Below are positions 11,574-23,690 of a stretch of DNA of 64,000 bases, one piece after another. Under the pieces are notes generated by a model. It worked only from the letters and a program-made list of their open reading frames with translations. It did not search any database and was not told the DNA's origin. The position numbers and the translations under genes are program-made. Within the stretch, counting starts at the first letter, position 1; every line of letters starts with the position of its first letter. This stretch comes from Blasia pusilla (taxonomy: Eukaryota; Marchantiophyta; Marchantiopsida; Blasiales), in NCBI GenBank assembly GCA_050084515.1, contig CM114273.1, positions 4,278,001 through 4,342,000 on the forward strand, in the 5' to 3' direction.

Positions 11574-12044
11574 TTACATCTTCTCTCTACCACCTTTATC
11601 GATTGTGCCATCTTTGTCATGGAGCTGATCATATTGTCTAAATAAGTCATTGAGCATCTGAGGGACGTCAATGTCGGCATCCAAGTTTGCATTGTTACTA
11701 TAAGGTAATTCTTGCAAGTGCTTGGATTGCATGATAAGCTCACGCTCCCTTCTCTCATGGTTCTCCTCACTTATGAGCCACTCCTCGTCCAAGGAGTCCC
11801 ACTTTTCCCTGATTTTAGGGATGCGACACAAATGAGATCGTCCATTGTTTCTCAAGTGTTCTTATACCTTGCCTAATCCCAAGGTAGTCCTACCCTTGCA
11901 CTCACTACAAGGACATCTGGCCCTCTTCCTTCCTAATGTGCGAGACCTAATACATTCCCTTTGCCACAACTTGTAGTCATGAGCTTGGATTCTATGGGGA
12001 TCGCTCAGATCCAATCGAACATGAGTAGAACTTGGGGGCACCAT
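11574..12044 (-). pseudogene. CACTA transposase N-terminus, transposase-associated domain
   Basis: The first fragment (11862-12044) carries ARCPCSECKG, the Cys pattern of the small transposase-associated domain found at the start of TNP2-like proteins. A second fragment in a different frame (11574-11855) is charged and hydrophilic, as is the linker before Transposase_21 in relatives, and contains an SEENHERRERELIMQ helix. A stop and frameshift lie between them at about 11856-11861. The start used is the ATG at 12044. The domain is thought to help DNA binding; this copy cannot be translated through. Confidence 0.6.
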
Positions 12045-12050
12045 AGCCCC

Positions 12051-12775
12051 TACATCAAGTTAATAAGAACACTAGTAAATACATGTAGGAGGAAAATTTT
12101 GGACAAGAATTGTTCTCTACAACCAAGCTTTTCCGTGAATATAGACAAAAAAGGATTTGTGAAGTAGGCCCCAACTACCTTGAAGCAAACTTAGTTGAGA
12201 CTTGAAGTACCTTCTTAAATCAAAATGGGCACTTGTGTTCTCCAAGCGGCTAACCATATCCTTGCCTCCTCCCAATGAAACCTGTGTCAAACCCAAGAGG
12301 TGCTTTTAGGAACTACCATCAACTGTCAAGAGGAAGAAAACACAATATAGTTTGTTTGCTAATTGAGACCCTTCCCACCATACACCATTTTTAAATTTAA
12401 TGTTCCAAAATTTAGTACCATTTACCAAACATTTTAAATGCATCCTGCTTGCAACGAGCTTACATTGTGAATTTTACCAATCTCCTCGTTTAAGCCACTG
12501 ACATTATTAGGATAAACATGGTGAGCATGTGCATTCAAAGAATTTACTTGGTATTTTTTCAAACTGAATTCTTGAAGTTCTCATATATCCCCTATATCTT
12601 CTCACTTGTCCTATAAATGTTAATTGTAAGTGAGTGAGGGAACTCATATGCTATTTATTGTCGTTTAGTGACCAGAAATTCAATGAGTATAAAGTCACAC
12701 TAAAGTGTTGATGCTTTCTTCATCTCCCTAGATCACTTTTAACAAATTGGGCGTGCTTTCTAATGTAGTCTGAAA
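12051..12775. other. AT-rich flank, nothing recognised
   Basis: Upstream side of the CACTA transposase. No promoter, terminal inverted repeat or coding frame could be supported. Confidence 0.3.
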
Positions 12776-12870
12776 GTAAGACCTCCCATCCCAAAAATTA
12801 TTTACAATTATTATCCATACAATTTAAGTAAGATCTCCCATCCCAAAAATTATTTACAATTATTATCCAT
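12776..12870. repeat. Tandem duplication, 52-bp unit
   Basis: The block beginning GTAAGACCTCCCATCCC at 12776 recurs at 12828 with one base changed near its start. The near identity implies a recent slippage or unequal exchange. Confidence 0.85.
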
Positions 12871-12965
12871 TTGTGTCAAAATTGCCTCACCTTCTCCATA
12901 ATTGCCAAACAAAGTTTCCTTAAGCCCTAACCTACCATGCATCTCTCCTCAAACGCCACCAAACA

Positions 12966-13058
12966 GGGTTGCAACATAAATGACTACAACAAAGACAAAT
13001 ACTACCACTCAGGGTTGCAACAAAAATGACTACAACAAGGACAAATACTACCACTCAG
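12966..13058. repeat. Tandem duplication, 46-bp unit
   Basis: The block starting GGGTTGCAACATAAATGAC at 12966 recurs at 13012 with a few changes, and both copies end in ACTACCACTCAGG. Confidence 0.85.
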
Positions 13059-13609
13059 GTTCTCATGACGGTGCCCAATGGCCTCAAAAATCCTCTCGAC
13101 TGGAAGTCTCCCATTCTCACATAAGAGTACTCAAATCTAATACTAAATGGCTGCATGGATGAGTTTCAATGCCTTAGCTCATATAAAAAAAAATTGTTCA
13201 TAAAGGATGATGGTAGTGAGAAAGATGTCAGGAGAGAACAAGGGACCAAGGCTGAGTGTTCCAAACTTAGACAAAGATAAGGCCTCCAGAGATTGGGATG
13301 ATAACAAGGATCAAGATTGTGGGAAAAGACATGACGGTGTTTTACACAATCGTTTCTTATTTCCTACCATGTCTCACATGTCAAAATTGGTGCAGAAACA
13401 TTGAAAACATGTAAGGTCCACAAGCTCATTAAATCAAACGGAGACATTGACGTGCTTGCTCACCTGAAAATTGACCTGCTACATAGAATAAAACTTAAGT
13501 GATTTTAAGTCAATCAGAGAGTGTTGCAGGAGATTAAGGATCCATAAGAAATCTCCTGGAAATTGCAAAAACGAGTGTAACTCCAACTTAGAAACCACGA
13601 GAAAGACTT

Positions 13610-14165
13610 TACTACTGACGTAGCGCATGTTGGGGCCTTGCGATCATAGACCCAGCATCTTGGTCAGATGGTGCTAGAGACCTGGATGGGTGCAGGGCGG
13701 GGAGGGGGAGGGGAAGCGAAAAAAGTACCATATGAGAGAAGAGAGACTCCCTCACATGGTGTAAGCGCTTACTGTACAGATTGTTGGTGTGGAGCTTTCC
13801 AACATGAACCCAGAAACTCCTTATTTGGATCCCTATGATCCTTATCAGCATGGATTCAATTTGGATCATAAGACCACCAAAAACTCCTAACTTGGATCCC
13901 AAAAAGACAGTAGTTACTAGTGCAGCACAATTGCGCATAGCGTTAAGAGAGACTATTATCATCGAGTAGTGCCTGTTGGAGCCCTATCACCACAGATCTC
14001 ATACCCTGGTTGAAGTCTTGTAGAAGGGTTGAGATAGATTACTCATTAAGTACTGCATATCGTGGCCTTGCTACCATAGAACTCACTCCCTCATTGAATT
14101 GAGAGAGACTACTGATTTAGTGCACGTATTCGTCTTGCGACCGTAGCTTGAAAGACAGATTTGAT
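13610..14165. repeat. Diverged repeats around GTGCCTGTTGGAGCCCT-like core
   Basis: Four related blocks start near 13612, 13966, 14048 and 14118. Each has the form GAGACTACT..TTTAGTGC followed by a TTGGGGCCTTGCGACCATAG-like stretch. Spacing is irregular and divergence high, so they may be subterminal repeats of an old transposon or an eroded satellite. No coding frame is supported between 13060 and 15100. Confidence 0.45.
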
Positions 14166-15224
14166 CTCATCTATGGCTCATGGACCTTCTCGCTATGGAG
14201 AGAAGAAACTCACGAATACCAGAACCCCAAAGGACTTAATCTGCTCTAGAGGATCTTGTTTAGGGAACACTGAAGGCTAAGATTGACATTCCCAAAAATC
14301 AGATTCACCTAAGAGGAAAAAAGAAACTATTAAAATAGGAGTAGAAACTAATTTTGTTCCTGATCTCATAATGCAGTCATGAAACTATAGATGAAGGCTG
14401 TCGCAAAGACTAGCCAAACTAGCTTAGTATATTATCAGCGTCAATCTGATCTATTGGAAGAAAATTAAGGTGAGGTCTGAGAAGGCTACAGAAACACACA
14501 TGTTCCAAGGAGATGCATTAACTCTAGATCTATCCCTTCAAATCAGCCATTATTTGAATACTTGGTGGTGATTCCCACACATAACACGTAGTCCAACGGT
14601 TCAGGATCCAGACAGAGTCTTCAAAAGTGTTGTCACTTGTAGATCTGGCGCGCCTCACAAATTCAAAGTGAAGGATTCTCAAAGCAATCAAAACTGTGGA
14701 ACTTCAGAATACACAAATGCCAATTAGCAATGGAGGGAGATTACTACCTATCAACGTCTTTCAGACGTTGAAATGAGAACGTCTTAGGTTTGTGCGGCAC
14801 AAATTTTGGGACTATCGAGCTTCCGCTTCAAATCATTGTGAGCAAACTCGTTTGGAATACACTCAATCTTATACTTTCACAATGATATACCGGTTGTTGT
14901 AAAGATTGCTACCTAGAGTACACCATGGAGGGCTCCAGATTGCCAAGGATCTTCAGATCATGCAACCAGTAAGAAATCTATCGAATGCACTTGAGCAGAA
15001 ACTCTCAATCCAATGTCGTAAGCAAGAGAAACTAACTTTTTTTGGCATTCGTCATGCCAAAACCCGCAGCCAGGGCTAGAGGTCGACCCTAAATCCTTGA
15101 TCTTGATACTGTTGCGGTGTGCTCCACATTCACAGCCCTATCTCCGCCTCAGCACTCTCTCTCCGGGTCTGCCTCAATACTCTCTGTCTTCCTCGGGCAT
15201 TAGCTCTCTCTATGCCTCGCACTC

Positions 15225-15575
15225 GCGCACTCTCTCCTCCTCGGGCTCACTCGATCATGCTTTCCTGCGTTAGCTCTCACTCTTCCTCAGGTTTATTCAC
15301 GCTAGCTAGCTCTCCCGCGTTTGCTCTTTGCCTTCGGCTCTACAGATGAATTCGATCCCGCCCTCGTCATTAGCCCGCATCTCTATTCCTCAAGCTAACT
15401 CGTACACTCTCGCATTAGGTCTCTCTCCTCCTCGGGCTCACTCAATCAAGCTCTCACTCTGCCTTAGGCTCACTCACGCTAGCTCTCTTCTGTTTGCTCT
15501 CTTTGCCTTCAACTCTACATATGAGCTAGATCCCGCCCTCGTCATTTGCCCCTGGCTAATTCTTCCTTAGGTATC
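15225..15575 (+). repeat. Two tandem CT-rich units of roughly 180 bp
   Basis: The stretch from TCTCTCCTCCTCGGGCTCAC (about 15227) through GATCCCGCCCTCGTCATT recurs from about 15421, with indels. Both units share GCTCACTC, CACGCTAGCTCTC and TTTGCTCTTTGCCTTC-like blocks. The CT bias opens several frames on the plus strand that I do not regard as genes. Confidence 0.7.
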
Positions 15576-15579
15576 GATC

Positions 15580-18500
15580 GTCTGCGTTAGGAAAGCCTTC
15601 TTGTGAGTGACTACTCTTGCTAAGATCTATCGCTCTTCATAAAGTGTTTCTCGGACTTTACAAGTGATTTTTTTTAAAGATGTTTAACTCCATCAAGGTG
15701 GGAGTATTTTTTCATTTGGTAAGGCTGAAATCAATATTCTATTGAATGCACTATGATTTAATTTATAAATATACCTCGTTTGATTCAAAATGGCTCATAT
15801 TCTTCTAAGACTGAAATATTACATGTTAGAGTTTTAAAATGAATCGATTCTTAGCAATTTGGGACCCGATAGAGCCATATCCCAAAATTCTACAAGACTT
15901 AGTCATATTAAGTCTACAATGACTTTCCATCAGATATTAGGATCAAATATTAAGATGTTAGTATTTGATGGAAAGAAATAAATAAGGGACATTCTAGTCA
16001 AATTTTAGTATTTGATGGAGAAATATGATTATCATATGATTGAGGGATATTCTAGTCATATTTTCCAAGTCATGAAAGACATCGGTCATTTTTGTTGTAG
16101 TCATAAAAGCCATGTTTTTCTTTTAGTGTATTTTTGGTAAGTATTTTTTCACCTTCTACATTAGGTCAAGAGCCAAGGAGGTGACTTGGGAGCATATATT
16201 ACTATGAAGAGAGTTTGGAAGAGGGGAGGGGTATATCTCAAGGAGAGAGAGTTTGAGAATTTATTCTCTCTTTGCTGAACCTTTTGGTACGAGGCGACAT
16301 AGTTAAGGTCCCTTGTGAGTATAATCCAAACCTCATTAGGAGAGTAGGTTTGGTTTGACATGAAGAGAGACATCTAAGAGTGCACACATTTGAGAGCTAT
16401 GGTGTTGAGAGAGATTGGATTTTGATTAACAAAGAGAGAATGAGATGAGTGAGAGAGCTTCATGGGGGAGCTCGCTAATCACCCGCTGGTTTTTTAGGTT
16501 GGGGATTATATTCCCCATTCAACGGTTTATGGGAGTGCTCATTGGAGTCGGAGCCGCTCATTTTTTATGTTTCCTTTGCTGATTTTTTATGTGGAAGAGT
16601 GCCCAATTTTTTATAGGGATTAAGTATGGGGGCAAGCTTCCCCATGCTAGTGCTCTCGGAAGCATCATGTAGCTTGTTGATTTGTGTTTTCACAAGTTTT
16701 ATAATTTTTTTGGGAGAGATCAGCGCGGAAGCGCTGCCAAATTTTATGTAGGAGAACGAGACGTTGGGCTTTATAATAGTCCCCGTCAATTTTTACTGGA
16801 ATGTTTGATTCAAAATATTTTTTAAGGTCGTCATAGATCGTGAAGCTGTGTACACTATGCAATAGATAATGCGCAATTTAGAGTTGCAAACAAAACGTTA
16901 TGGCCAGTCTTGCAAAACTACCATTGACAGGAAATTTTTAGGGTAAAATTGTTCAAACCCTAAACTAGCCGCTGCGCCGGCGGCGGCTGTCGCCGTCATA
17001 GTCACCGCCAACGGTCCGCCTTTGATTGTCAATTGTCACCATCAATGGTCAACGGTCCACCGTCCATCGTCGGACGTCGTCGTCGTCGCCTAGCGCTGCT
17101 CAGAGCCGCGTTCGGCCCTAGTCCACCCTTGGTTGCCATTGCCGCCATTACGGAGTAGAGGATTGTCCACAACGTCCGTTGATTCTCAAACTTGCACCAC
17201 CACCACGTACTTTGTTTTGGCCGCCACTGTCATCGCAATTTCGTCATCAACCAATGGTGGCAGGTGACCTCGGGTTATGGTGTTTGAGTTTTCATTTCAT
17301 TCTGCTATTTTGTGATTGATAGCTGCTTGAGGACGATCGAGTACCGTGACGTGATCCCCCTAGCCGCAACGCGTCGTCGATTGCCACGTCGTGCTGCTCG
17401 TGGCCACATCGCACCGTCTCAATTGTGGAGCCGCTCCTTCACTAAGGAGCAAAGCGTGTGTATTGTTAATTGAGGAGGGTATGCCGTGGAGTACAACATC
17501 CCATTATTGAGTGTCGTGTCATTCCGTTCTGTAGCCCTTCCATGCCGCTAGTGCCGGATCGTACCGCTGGCTTTGCACCGCATGTTGAGGAGGTCTGATC
17601 AGCGTCTGTACGAGAGGAGTACGACTTGCTAATTGGAGGAGTTGTCGTTACGACCGAGTTGGGGTCGAGAGTTGTAGTTGCCAAGGAGTAACATCCATAT
17701 TATTCTCATGTTATCCATTCTAGTCTCTTACCCTGCACGTGTGAGGAAATTTCGGGTATTGGAAAGTTATTTGGGATATTGGATTTCCTTCTGATGGTGA
17801 GAGCATTGATGACGTATGGGTTGAAGGGACATAGACCTGTGTGGGATGTCTAGAGTTGAGGATGGGTTATTGATCAGACTATAGATCAATTGATTTACCG
17901 CCACCCGGCTTGTTGCCATATAGCACACATCTTGGTGAGAGCTTGGGGATGTCACACTTCATACACCTATAATACCACATGCGGCGCCTCCCCCCTCCCT
18001 TCTACCCCTTAAAGACCTTCTTTTTGGATTTTTTAAGTCGAAAAACTATAAATAAAATGAGTAAAAAATACCCTTAAATGAACTTTATTGGTATATGACA
18101 CTACCTTGATTAATTTGACTAAAAGTTCTTGAGATTTTGGTTGCTATATTACTTGGTATGTACTTTCAAAACTAAAATTGATTTGCGTCTTGGAATGCCA
18201 TATTTGCATTAAAAAAAAAGAAATATGGAGATAATAGAAAATTTTACTTATAAAAATGGAGGTTCCAATTGCCTCATATGTTTATCTAATACATCCTTCT
18301 TTATTTGGAGCCATTCTATGTTCCAAATCAATGACTTCTCTACACCTACCCCACTTACTTCCATACTTCTTTTGAATTTATTGTACTCTTCCAATCCAAG
18401 GCACTAATCTTGTAGATGTGTTAGCATCTACTTTAGATCTAGTTCTTCATATAGGTACATCTTCTTCAAATAATACTTTGCAATCCACTCCCATGTCCAA

Positions 18501-18590
18501 TAAGCAATAAGGAATGCCATTAGAAGAAGCCAATGATCCTGTTACGTTAGTTTGATTATAATGTTTTTCCTTTCCTCTTCCTCCTCATTC
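15580..18590. other. No gene recognised; GC-rich island near 16970-17460
   Basis: Mostly AT-rich sequence with short frames. From about 16970 to 17460 base composition becomes CG-rich (for example GCGCCGGCGGCGGCTG), unlike its surroundings, with GTCGTCGTCGTC triplet runs. This could be an eroded promoter or exon, but no protein domain or splice pattern could be supported. Confidence 0.3.
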
Positions 18591-19170
18591 TCACCTTTGT
18601 TTTCTTCTTCAAAGCCATAAATGCCAAAATTTTGTTGAGAAATGTCCTTAGGCCTGATAAACCAAGGGGGGGAAAATTTTCTCCACATGCTGTTCTAGAA
18701 GTTGAATTAAAAATGGAGAATGACAAATGTGGTCTTCCTTTTTTCCTTCATCTTGGAGCTTAAGTTGAAAGATCTGAAACGTTCACAAGGATTTATGAAT
18801 CACTAGGGACCATACCTTCAAGTTTGAGCTCAATATGAATGTGCAATATATTTTTGGACCAAGATCAAGGATGGAAACTAAGAAATGCCTAGAGCATCAA
18901 CACTTTCATTCCTCTTCTTCCTCTTTCTTCTCCTCATTCTTAATTTTATTTTCTTCCAAAATGCCACAAATACCAAAACTTTAAAAAAAAATGACCTTGC
19001 GCCTTATAAACCAAGGGGGAAAGAAATTTCTCCAAATTTCCTTCTAGAGTTTGAATTAAAAATGGAGAATGACAAATGTGGTCTTCCATTGTTTCCTTAA
19101 TCTTGGAGCTTAAGTTGAAAGATCTGCACCGTTCAAAATGATGCATGCGTCACAAGGGACCAGCCCTTAA
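18590..19170. repeat. Diverged direct duplication, about 350-bp spacing
   Basis: A block with AATGGAGAATGACAAATGTG at about 18712 recurs at about 19061. The matching extends over AACCAAGGGGG upstream and CTTGGAGCTTAAGTTGAAAG downstream. Frames inside are phenylalanine/leucine-rich low complexity and are not supported as genes. Confidence 0.7.
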
Positions 19171-19421
19171 AATTTTTTAGTTCTATCCAAAGGCTACAAA
19201 TTTTTGTAGTTGAAGATGAAGCTAGGAATTAATCTTGTTTTATTACTTTAGTCATAGTTTTAGTCTTGGAGCATATGTTTTAAGATTAGTAGATTAATAG
19301 TCTTATGTCATTGGGAAGATCTTCCAAGAATTGGGTACTTTCCTACTTTCAAAAATTTATAGCTTTAGAAATTTTTTTATTGATGTTATATTTATTAGGA
19401 AAATATTATATATTAATTCCA

Positions 19422-19440
19422 ATATATATATATATATATA
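19422..19440. repeat. (AT)n microsatellite
   Basis: A run of alternating A and T, 19 bases long, in an AT-rich stretch before retrotransposon copy 2. Confidence 0.9.
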
Positions 19441-19757
19441 CATACCAATAGGAGAGTGACATGTGGCAATGGGGATTTAACCCTACCCTTTTGACTTTGA
19501 ACAAAAAATTTGACTTTTTAAAAAGATTTAACCCTACCTCACTTACATTAACAACCAAAATCAAAATTAGCCCCTTCCTTACCTAAGTTTGACTACATGC
19601 TAAGATATTTCGCCTATGGCATTGAAATTATCCTTAAGTTCGAAAAATGCGAATGTCGACTTTTGAGCTATTGACATCCCCTAGGGTGAGAGAATGTAGC
19701 TTGAGTGCTGCATGTTAAATTGAGTGATTGGATGATTACTCGCGAGGTTGAGAGTGA

Positions 19758-20720
19758 TTGTATGAGGGGGCCACAAGGATCATCACGGCATCCTTTCGGA
19801 AATTTGAGAGGCGAGGTGTTGGACCGGAGAGTAGGTGTAGAGGGTTAATGCCTAGTGGCGCGAGGTTTCGATGGTCTCCACGTGCGGGACCACCTCGACC
19901 TCTTTCTGTGTCATCTTCAGACGAGGAGGAGGGCATAGAGGAGTTGAGTAGTGCTTTGCCACTCACATTGAGTAGTCCTATTGCTTGGGCGTACGAGATG
20001 GACGACCGAGGTAGAGGACCGCATAGGTTCTCAAGTGCAATATGCACAATAGAGTTCTACAACTTCATCGCGGAGTTTAGGAGTTGGTGCAACTCACAAC
20101 GGGCTAGGAACTCTAGAGAGTTCAACCCGTTCACAACATGGAACGGTATGTTCCAGCATTTAAAGGAGGCACTCATGGACGATTTCCTTGAGTTCTCCCA
20201 CAGATATGCCCAAGAGATTGAGGCATGGCGACCCTACTCTTACCCACAATATATCTCATGGACAGAGCCGTTCGTAGATGAGGAGGAGAGGCTACTTCCT
20301 CTTCCATTTGTGATGTTTTAGGAGGGATAAATCGAAGTAGAGGAGTTGCACCGTCCAGTCAGGTTCGTCCCAAGTTCAACCCTATGGTTGAGTTCTTCGC
20401 CTAGTCGAGGGCGAGCTACCAGGGGTTCAGATAGAGAAGTTGCGGAGCATCCGTAACTTCTAGAGGCACTCGTGTGAGAGTTTGCCTGAGGCTTACACTC
20501 GCTTGTGCCCGTTGATCAACGTCACTTAGGGGGTGACAAAGGCTCAGACTATCCAGTCATGATACGCGATGTTGGACCAGACTGTGCGGACACGGATACG
20601 GGAGAGGGTTCTTCTTATGAACAACTCACCTACGTTGAGAGATGTCTTTAGGACCGCCGAGAACATTGAACGCAACATGGCGGAGGAGAGCGTAGCCACC
20701 ATGGGTTGTGGGCGAGAGTA
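19758..20720 (+). pseudogene. Gag polyprotein, copy 2
   Basis: The open frame 19758-20321 carries an acidic N-terminal part (SSSDEEEGIEELSS) and the core TIEFYNFIAEFRSWC, FNPFTTWNGMFQHL and MDDFLEF, which align with copy 1. Sequence to about 20720 continues the Gag core with stops: VEFFA-like, then YQGFR, LRSIRNF, LPEAYTRL and NIERNMAEESVATM pieces in mixed frames correspond to copy 1 residues before its zinc knuckles. The first in-frame codon was used as start; the true start is uncertain. Confidence 0.7.
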
Positions 20721-21479
20721 GTCACGATTGCCTACACCACTTGTGCAGCAACGTGGACTCCAAGATAGGTCGATTGTGGCACCATGAGCTCAGGGAGGAT
20801 ATTGGGAAGCCATGCCACAGAGACCTGCTTCTTCATATGTGGCTTAGCAGGAACCGTCTACGATTACTTGTTGGTCATGTGGTGGAGCCCATCATCAACA
20901 CGATTGTACTCGTCAGGGTCATAGACGTGTGCCTCAGTATGGAGAAGAAGATGGTGCTGCACTAGGAGGTTATCATTGTGCCTATTGTTAGAGATATAGT
21001 CACACACGCGCCAAGTGTTTCAGTTTACACCCTGAGATACGTCCGGACGAAGGGCCATAGAGGGCATTAGAGCGAGTAGCCAGTCGGGTGGGCCTAGAGG
21101 TCGTGCACCAAGTGGTCTTGTTGGAAAAGAGGAGCTGGAGTTGCCCGATAGGATGGTGGAGTTATCCGTGAAGGAGGTAGAGTCTCACCACCTAGACGTG
21201 TTGAGGGAGATGGCGGACGTGAGGCTCGGATGGCTACTAAGATACAACAGCTACAGTAGCAGATTGCCGCTATGGCATTGAGGTTACCCGATGCCGGTCC
21301 GTGGCATCGACGTCTTTTGGAGCCGCCAGAGATATCAAGGATTCTGGTTGGATACGCAGGTTGCCCACATGGAGGCCGCCATAGTTGTTACGTGTGGAGC
21401 AGCCGCATAGTTGGATGCACATGGAGGAGAAGCCAAGAAATAGACCAAGCTTCTTCAATCCTTCACGTTATCCGAGGCG
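20721..21479 (+). pseudogene. Degenerate Gag tail / nucleocapsid spacer, copy 2
   Basis: No long frame is kept. Short pieces rich in R, G and E lie here, matching the place of the RGG-rich nucleocapsid tail and spacer in copy 1. Nothing further can be supported. Confidence 0.4.
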
Positions 21480-22540
21480 ATGAGGATCCCATCAATGGAT
21501 CCTCATCAAAGTTCCCGGAGAGTTGGTGATATTATTGGTGAGTATACCACGGAGGGAAATGGGAGAAACGAGTGTGACAACTCCTATTGCTTAGGAGGAG
21601 CATGTGTTGAGTACAATGTTGGGGGCCGCCACGATGATGTATTGTGTTCTGATATTGTCTGCTTCCGATGTTATGACATTGGGAGGTATGCCTGCCGAGG
21701 TGTTCTAGCTGGGCTATGTGAACGTGGAGTTGGAGTTCCTGCATCACGTTTAGAGTTGATTGTAGAGGAGGTGATTGTAGAGGAGGTGATAGACCTGCCC
21801 TTGGAGCTGATGCTCAGGCTGTCCACGTCAGATTCATGGCAGGTTGCGGCTGCTAGGATGGCGGAGACGCCCGCTAGACCCGCGATAGAGCGTGCCATGG
21901 CTTCTCATGGTGTTGCGTTTCTCGATAATCAGGGAGAGGTCTTCCAATTGGTGAATCTTAGAGGAGGAGCTTTTAGTCCGCAGCGCGTCTTGTTGGATTC
22001 AGGAGCGCAATCTGTGATGTTAGGGAAAGCGTCATTTAGAGGATTGGGCTTGACGAGAGCCGATGTAGAGCGTTGTCTATTCCGGATACAAACATCCTTG
22101 GGTGGAGCAATTGCCACATACTATATCACCCAACAGGAGGTCGTGATGAGGATTCGTCCGAGAATCCTATTGATGAGTCTGTGGTGCGAGCCAAGGCGAT
22201 AGTGCCTAATGTAGAGTCCTACCACGTCTTGGTTTATGGAGCAATATTATACCCGATGGGGTTTTCCCTGGATTATTGGGAGGAGTCAGCGTCCTATGGA
22301 CCAAGATGATATTCAGGTGATGGGCACCTTAGCTCATTATCGGTTCGATTCATAAGTGTAGTGATCGAACGACGGCCAAGAGAGATGGCGACCTTAGCAC
22401 CATTTAGTAGTGCCATCACTTGGCCTAGTGATTTGATTAAGGCACATGTCCATACAGAGGATACTCTCGTTCCTGAAATTTCTATGGAGAGGAGTGTCAT
22501 GGTAACCGTATCAGTCCGTGGAGGAGAGGTGCCGCTTTGA
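21480..22540 (+). pseudogene. Zinc knuckle, retropepsin protease and YPMGF linker, copy 2
   Basis: The frame 21480-22202 contains a zinc-knuckle-like CFRCYDIGRYAC (His replaced by Arg) at residues 61-72. A retropepsin follows with the catalytic triad in RVLLDSGAQSVMLG at residues 169-182 (LLDSGAQ at about 21990-22010), then GLGLTRADV. The protein continues in another frame (22073-22309) with ESYHVLVYGAILYPMGF and DYW, the linker shared with copy 1. The protease would mature the polyprotein. After 22310 the linker degrades up to the methyltransferase at about 22700. Confidence 0.75.
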
Positions 22541-22699
22541 GGCTCGACTGAGGAGCTTTGCAGCTTAGCCTCTAAGCATGTGCAGACTGTGTAGAGCGAG
22601 ATATTTGCATTAGAGTGTGACGGGTCATAGGAACCCAGGTAGCCATGAGTGATGCTATGACCCCTTTGGACATCACTCTGATTGTGTGGTGCATCCTAT

Positions 22700-23690
22700 A
22701 GGAGGGTATTCGGGTGTTGGCTCTCTTTGGAGGGATGAGCACCGGGTTAGCTGTTGTTTTACATGCAAGAGTATGCATGCAGCAGTACCTGTATGTGGAG
22801 ATTGATGATGTTACGAGGGGCGCTTCGCTTCACCATGTGGCGCAGTTACACCTCCGTTTCCCCGACTTATTATCCGTTATCAAGCGATACCAGAGTTCCC
22901 TACCGAGGGATATTTCATTGTTGGGGGCACAGGACTTGGAATGGGTAGGGGCCATAAATTTGGTCATTTTTGGTTGGCCTGTCAGGGCCAATCCAGTGTT
23001 GTACGAGGTAGCGGGTTAGATGACACTCGGTCCAGGTTATTTTGGGAGATGATGCGGATTTTACGACACTTGCAGGAGCATCAGTCTCGTTCTCAAGCAT
23101 ACATTCTGGAGAATGTGCACATTTTGGGCGATTCTAGGTCCCGCATGGTGACGAGTGCACATCAGGTGCGCACATGGATCGGTCCGACAGTGTTTTTGGA
23201 TGCAGCGAGTGTAGGATTTAGAACACACTGCCCACATCTTTGGTGGACCAACTTGGTGCACATGAGGTTTTGCGGAGGGCGTATGCTAGAGTGGAGCGCC
23301 CCTCGGATTTATTGGTGGATTCCATTCTAGATCCAGGTCGTCGATCACAAGCAGTGAGGCACGATGATTGACCGCCGTTGACTGGGGTCAACATGATTGA
23401 CATGCCACAAGTAGCCTTTCCCACATTTGTGAGTTTTCCCGCTTCCTATGCATTCAAGGAGGCCGGAACTGGTTTGGTTTGGGATGACCAGGTACAGAGG
23501 TTGGTGGAGTCCAACGCCAATGACCGAGAGCAAGCGATGGGATTCCCCAAAGAAGTGATAGTAGTACCATCACTATCAGAGACATCGACACGCCATGTCT
23601 TGGTGAGGCGATGGACCTTGACTGCTTAACATGGATTTTCAGCTTAGGAGTAGTTGAGCAGCGTCATTTGAGGATGCAACAGATCACGGC
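22700..23690 (+). pseudogene. DNMT3-like cytosine-5 DNA methyltransferase domain, copy 2
   Basis: Placed between protease and reverse transcriptase. Motif I reads VLALFGGMSTGLAVVL at about 22711. Motif IV is at 22973-22988, where the catalytic TGT CAG GGC is present but one base is missing just before it, shifting the frame. Motif VI ILENV is at about 23103-23117. Segments DDTRSRLFWEMMRIL and GPTVFLDA match copy 1. The frame breaks again near 23215. NANDREQAMGFP (about 23517-23552) resembles the EMERVFGFP region of DNMT3, and the C-terminal LGEAMDLDCLTWIFSLG lies at about 23600-23652. The unpermuted motif order separates it from DRM enzymes. At least three frameshifts disable it. Confidence 0.82.

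Larger units (their letters stand above)
6230..12050 (-). mobile_element. CACTA (En/Spm-like) DNA transposon, degenerate
   Basis: A chain of minus-strand open fragments from 12044 to about 6234 follows the domain order of plant TNP2-type transposases: transposase-associated Cys-rich N-terminus, Transposase_21 core, DUF4218-like and DUF4216-like regions. Stops or frameshifts separate at least ten fragments; some gaps may be introns. Terminal inverted repeats beginning CACTA were not identified, so the limits are approximate. The element is probably non-autonomous now. Confidence 0.8.

Noticed and set aside
15119-15570. Serine/leucine-rich plus-strand genes
   Set aside because: They follow from the CT-rich tandem repeat and have no recognisable domain.
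18885-19100. A small secreted protein with hydrophobic N-terminus
   Set aside because: The hydrophobic run comes from TTC/CTT low complexity and the block is a diverged duplicate of 18590-18815 in which the frame is not kept.
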